Assembly (NCBI RefSeq): GCF_003605735.1
Contig: NZ_QXTJ01000024.1
Location: 21,605 to 57,426 of the forward strand
Direction: 5' to 3'
Length of the DNA stretch: 35,822 nt
From: Pseudomonas sp. LS-2
GTDB lineage: Bacteria; Pseudomonadota; Gammaproteobacteria; Pseudomonadales; Pseudomonadaceae
The notes under the pieces were generated by a model, which ran no database searches, was not told the origin of the DNA, and worked only from the letters and a program-made list of their open reading frames with translations. The translations under genes were made by a program, and so were the position numbers. This document shows, piece after piece, positions 33,139-35,822 of the stretch (position 1 is the first letter of the stretch; every line of letters begins with the position of its first letter).

Positions 33139-34097
33139 GCAGTTTTCACGTGTTGAATCCGGGCCTGCTCACCACCTTGCAGGACCGCGGCCGCACCGGC
33201 TACGAGGACCGCGGCGTGCCCCCCTCAGGCGCGCTCGATGAAATGAGCTTTGCCATCGCCAACGCGCTGGTGGGTAATCCGGCCGGCACTGGCGCGCTGG
33301 AGTTCACGTTGGTCGGCGCCCAGTTGCGCATGGGGCAGGGTGGGTGCGTGTTCGCGGTCACCGGCGACATGCAGGTGTTCATCGACGATGAGCCGGTCGC
33401 GCCGTCTCAATGCCATGTGCTGCGCTCCGGCGCGGTGCTGGAGATCGGACGTGCGCTCAGTGGCGCGCGTGGGTGCCTCGCGGTCGCGGGCGGGTTTGAC
33501 GCCGAACCGGTACTGGGCAGTGTCTCGACGCTGATGCGCGGTGAGCTGGGTGGGTTCGCCGGTCGCGCCCTTGCCAAGGGCGACGAGCTGCCGCTGGCTG
33601 CCCCTTCGCAGTATCTGCCCGTGGCGGCTCGCAGCCCTGCCCAGCGTTTTCTGCCTCAGCGCGAATATCAGCCGCTGCGGGTGGTCCTGGGGCCGCAACA
33701 AGGGCATTTCAGTGACGAACAAATCGCGCGTTTTCTCAGCGAATCGTTCCAGGTCTCCGGGCAAAGCGATCGCATGGGCTATCGGCTGACCGGCCCGGTC
33801 ATCGGCCACCTCAAAGGCTTCAACATCGTGTCCGACGCCATCAGTACCGGAAGTGTGCAGATCCCGGGCAGCGGCCACCCGATCATTGCCATGCACGACC
33901 GCCAGACCACCGGCGGTTACCCGAAGATCGCCACCGTCATCCGTGCGGATCTGGCGCGACTGGGACAACTCAAACCCGGCGATGCCTTGCGTTTTACCGA
34001 AGTCGGGGTCGAGGAAGCGGAGACGCTGTGGTGCGAACGCCAGGTGCTGCTCAGCGCTTACCTCGATGAGTTGTCGACGCGCTATCGCCGACGCTGA
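33135..34097 (+). CDS. pxpC: 5-oxoprolinase subunit PxpC (biotin-dependent carboxylase-like)
   Basis: A 320-aa protein of the PxpC/KipA family (allophanate hydrolase subunit 2 fold). Recognised motifs are 'TTLQDRGRTGYEDRGVPPSG' near the N terminus, 'GCLAVAGGFD', 'LGPQQGHF', 'SDRMGYRLTGP' and 'IPGSGHPIIAMHDRQTTGGY'. It works together with PxpB, probably in phosphorylating or dehydrating 5-oxoproline. The ATG at 33135 lies in an ATGA overlap with the pxpB stop; the frame is also open from 33120. No pxpA (LamB/YcsF family) follows: the next gene is on the other strand. Confidence 0.9.
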   Translation: MSSFHVLNPGLLTTLQDRGRTGYEDRGVPPSGALDEMSFAIANALVGNPAGTGALEFTLVGAQLRMGQGGCVFAVTGDMQVFIDDEPVAPSQCHVLRSGAVLEIGRALSGARGCLAVAGGFDAEPVLGSVSTLMRGELGGFAGRALAKGDELPLAAPSQYLPVAARSPAQRFLPQREYQPLRVVLGPQQGHFSDEQIARFLSESFQVSGQSDRMGYRLTGPVIGHLKGFNIVSDAISTGSVQIPGSGHPIIAMHDRQTTGGYPKIATVIRADLARLGQLKPGDALRFTEVGVEEAETLWCERQVLLSAYLDELSTRYRRR

Positions 34098-34212
34098 TCG
34101 CTCACCCTTTCAACGCAGATGCAGAAGGCCAGAACGCTTCATGAAGGCATCCGCAGTCGGCATTCCTCATTCCGGCACCCGCCTGACCCCGGCAATCGAA
34201 GCCGGTCCAGCG

Positions 34213-34232
34213 CGTCATCGCGAGCAGGCTCG
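34213..34232. repeat. Half copy of the GTCATCGCGAGCAAGCTCG dispersed repeat
   Basis: GTCATCGCGAGCAGGCTCG differs by one base from the usual Pseudomonas repeat core, but the expected CTCCTACA end is missing. It lies in the 162-base gap between pxpC and the convergent sensor kinase, which otherwise shows no gene. Confidence 0.5.
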
Positions 34233-34259
34233 ACGAGATGCTCGCCCGGGGTGGCAGCG

Positions 34260-35822
34260 CTACAGGCGCTGACGGCGGTTTGCAGCAACCTTGAGCAGTA
34301 CGCTGGACAGTTGATCGATGGAATACGGTTTGTGCAGGAGTTCGAACCCGTCCGAGCCACTTTGCGCCAGGACATGGCTGTAACCAGAGGTGAGCACGAC
34401 GGGCACGGTGGGGTACTGTTCACGCAGCAGATGAGCGAGGTCGATTCCGCTCATGCCGGGCATCACCACATCCGAAAACACCACGTCGAATCGCCCGGCG
34501 TCGGCTTTCAAAATGGCCAAGGCGTCGCCGGGGTTAGATGCCAGCACCGGGCGGTAACCCAGTTCAGTCAATGCCTGCGCGGCGAAAGCGCCGACGTCGG
34601 CGTTATCCTCAACCAACAGAACACACGTGCCGTGACCTTCCTCAAGTTTTGTTTGCGCAGGGGCAGGCGTAGAAACCTGCTGTTCGCTGGCCGGAACCCT
34701 AGGCAGGTAAAGGGTGAATGTGCTGCCTTTTCCGAGTTCGCTGGCGACGGCGATCTCGCCGCCAGACTGTTTGGCAAAGCCGAACACCTGGCTCAGACCC
34801 AACCCTGTACCTTCACCCACATTTTTCGTGGTGTAGAACGGTTCGAAAATCTGTTCCATCTCGTTGGCGGGGATGCCCGTCCCGGTGTCGGAGATGGACA
34901 CGGCCACGAACGGCCCGTTCAACGGCGGATGCAGCCGGATCCCCGGCATCGATTCCACCGGGCGTACCTGGATGAGCAGTCTGCCCTGGCCCATCATCGC
35001 GTCCCGGGCGTTCGCCACCATGTTCACCAGTGCGGTGTCGAACTGGCTCGGGTCGGCGTTGATGAAGCAAGGCGCGTCGGAGAGATCGTGTTCGGTCTCG
35101 ATGCGTGAGCCGGTGAGCGTTTCCATCACCGCACCGATGGACCGGACATTGTCACAGGCACTGAAGACTTCCGGCTGAAGCGCCTGGCGGCGAGCGAATG
35201 CGAGTAACTGCCCGGTCAGCTTTGCGGCACGATCCACGGTGTCGGAGATCGCCGTGACATAGCGAATCCGGCGTTCATCGCTGAGACCGGGGCGCAGCAG
35301 CAGGTCGGTGGAGGAACGGATCACCGTCAGCAAATTATTGAAATCGTGGGCGACGCCGCCGGTGAGTTGTCCCACCGCTTCCATCTTCTGCGACTGGCGC
35401 AAGGCTTCGGCCTGTTCGCGTTCGGTGGTGACATGGCGGCCGGCGGCATACACCCGGCCGTCCTCGAACGTGCCGGTCCAGCTGAACCACTTGTACGAAC
35501 CGTCCTTGTGCCGCAAGCGGTACTCGTAAGGCGCCGTAAGCGGCGTTTCGAGGATGCCGGCGAACGCCGCCAGCGCAGAAAGAAGGTCTTCCGGGTGGGT
35601 GTAATCGGAGAACGTGGTGCCGACCAGTTCGCGTTCAGACCACCCCAGCTGTTCTGTCCAGCGGGCGTTGACTTCATCGAGCATGCCATTGGGGGAGGCG
35701 ATGACCAGCAGTTCCTGAGACAGCCCCCATGCCCGGTCTCTTTCCCGGGTGCGGATCGCCAGATTGGCCGCTTGTTGTTTTTCCTGGGTGACGTCGCGGC
35801 CGCTGCAATAGATCTTGCCGTC
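34260..35822 (-). CDS. Hybrid sensor histidine kinase/response regulator, 5' end beyond the window
   Basis: The C-terminal 520 residues of a PAS-type hybrid kinase. The frame is open to the right edge, so the ATG at 35684 is internal: the residues before it read like the end of an earlier PAS/PAC domain ([11 protein letters not shown]). Then come a PAS domain ('[11 protein letters not shown]', '[17 protein letters not shown]'), an H-box '[13 protein letters not shown]' with the phospho-His, an HATPase domain ('[10 protein letters not shown]', 'DTGTGIP', 'GEGTGLGLS') and a C-terminal receiver with phospho-Asp in 'FSDVVMPG' and Lys in 'LHKPYS'. No membrane segment is seen in this part. Signal and partner are unknown. 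Confidence 0.92.
   Translation of the reverse strand, partial: DGKIYCSGRDVTQEKQQAANLAIRTRERDRAWGLSQELLVIASPNGMLDEVNARWTEQLGWSERELVGTTFSDYTHPEDLLSALAAFAGILETPLTAPYEYRLRHKDGSYKWFSWTGTFEDGRVYAAGRHVTTEREQAEALRQSQKMEAVGQLTGGVAHDFNNLLTVIRSSTDLLLRPGLSDERRIRYVTAISDTVDRAAKLTGQLLAFARRQALQPEVFSACDNVRSIGAVMETLTGSRIETEHDLSDAPCFINADPSQFDTALVNMVANARDAMMGQGRLLIQVRPVESMPGIRLHPPLNGPFVAVSISDTGTGIPANEMEQIFEPFYTTKNVGEGTGLGLSQVFGFAKQSGGEIAVASELGKGSTFTLYLPRVPASEQQVSTPAPAQTKLEEGHGTCVLLVEDNADVGAFAAQALTELGYRPVLASNPGDALAILKADAGRFDVVFSDVVMPGMSGIDLAHLLREQYPTVPVVLTSGYSHVLAQSGSDGFELLHKPYSIDQLSSVLLKVAANRRQRL

Noticed and set aside
34260..35684. Sensor kinase starting at ATG 35684
   Set aside because: The frame continues without a stop to the window edge and encodes the end of another PAS/PAC domain, so this ATG is internal.
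1..35822. CRISPR arrays, tRNA or rRNA genes, phage or transposase genes
   Set aside because: No regular short repeats with spacers, no cloverleaf-like sequences and no integrase or transposase motifs were seen by reading; a tRNAscan or profile search could still find something small.

Overview
The window reads as a chromosomal stretch from a Pseudomonas of the fluorescens/syringae type. This is inference: base composition and codon use are GC-rich, intergenic repeats of the 'GTGGGAGC..GCTTGC..GCGA' and 'GATCGTTCCCACGCT' kind are typical of that genus, and a perfect PtxS-type operator lies in front of a periplasmic gluconate dehydrogenase operon. No rRNA, tRNA, CRISPR array, integrase or intact insertion sequence was seen. 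The window is a mosaic of small metabolic and stress operons, many paired with their own regulator.

Layout. 289-4642 (+): a DltE-like SDR, an AraC-type HTH protein, a single-domain response regulator, a DUF417/RclC-like membrane protein, an AhpD-like CxxC protein and an alpha/beta hydrolase closed by a strong terminator. 4831-6532: a YcaC-like isochorismatase-family hydrolase divergent from a LysR regulator, with an inverted repeat between them. 6541-10836: GNAT acetyltransferase, DHA1 efflux transporter, PaiB-like protein, a MITE-like element with 50-bp inverted ends, a small P-loop kinase, the alanine exporter AlaE and a small ORF overlapping its start. 10911-15993: a LysR regulator divergent from an MHS transporter-nitrilase operon, then a second LysR divergent from an SDR whose catalytic Tyr and Lys appear replaced. 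16005-25454 (-): a giant cyclic beta-1,2-glucan synthase (about 2882 aa) followed by a Crp/Fnr regulator. 25687-25882: two dense repeat elements. 25923-29783 (-): a three-gene FAD-gluconate 2-dehydrogenase operon (Tat-exported small subunit, GMC flavoprotein, triheme cytochrome c). 30179-31225 (+): an exported epoxide-hydrolase-like protein. 31304-32233 (-): a stand-alone DUF6602 protein with PD-(D/E)XK-like residues. 32428-34097 (+): pxpB-pxpC of 5-oxoprolinase, without pxpA. 34260-35822 (-): a PAS-histidine kinase-receiver hybrid cut by the window edge.

How it works together. The best-supported circuit is gluconate oxidation. Gluconate is converted to 2-ketogluconate in the periplasm by the Gad complex. 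The operator TGAAACCGGTTTCA sits on the -35/spacer of the predicted gad promoter, so the PtxS repressor, which is released by 2-ketogluconate, should control it. The cyclic glucan synthase would supply periplasmic osmoprotective or host-interaction glucans. The MHS transporter plus nitrilase looks like uptake and hydrolysis of a nitrile under LysR control. The DUF417 and AhpD-like pair suggests oxidant or reactive-chlorine defence. The most unusual items are the non-canonical SDR, the lone DUF6602 nuclease-like gene, the MITE-like element and the pxpBC pair lacking pxpA.
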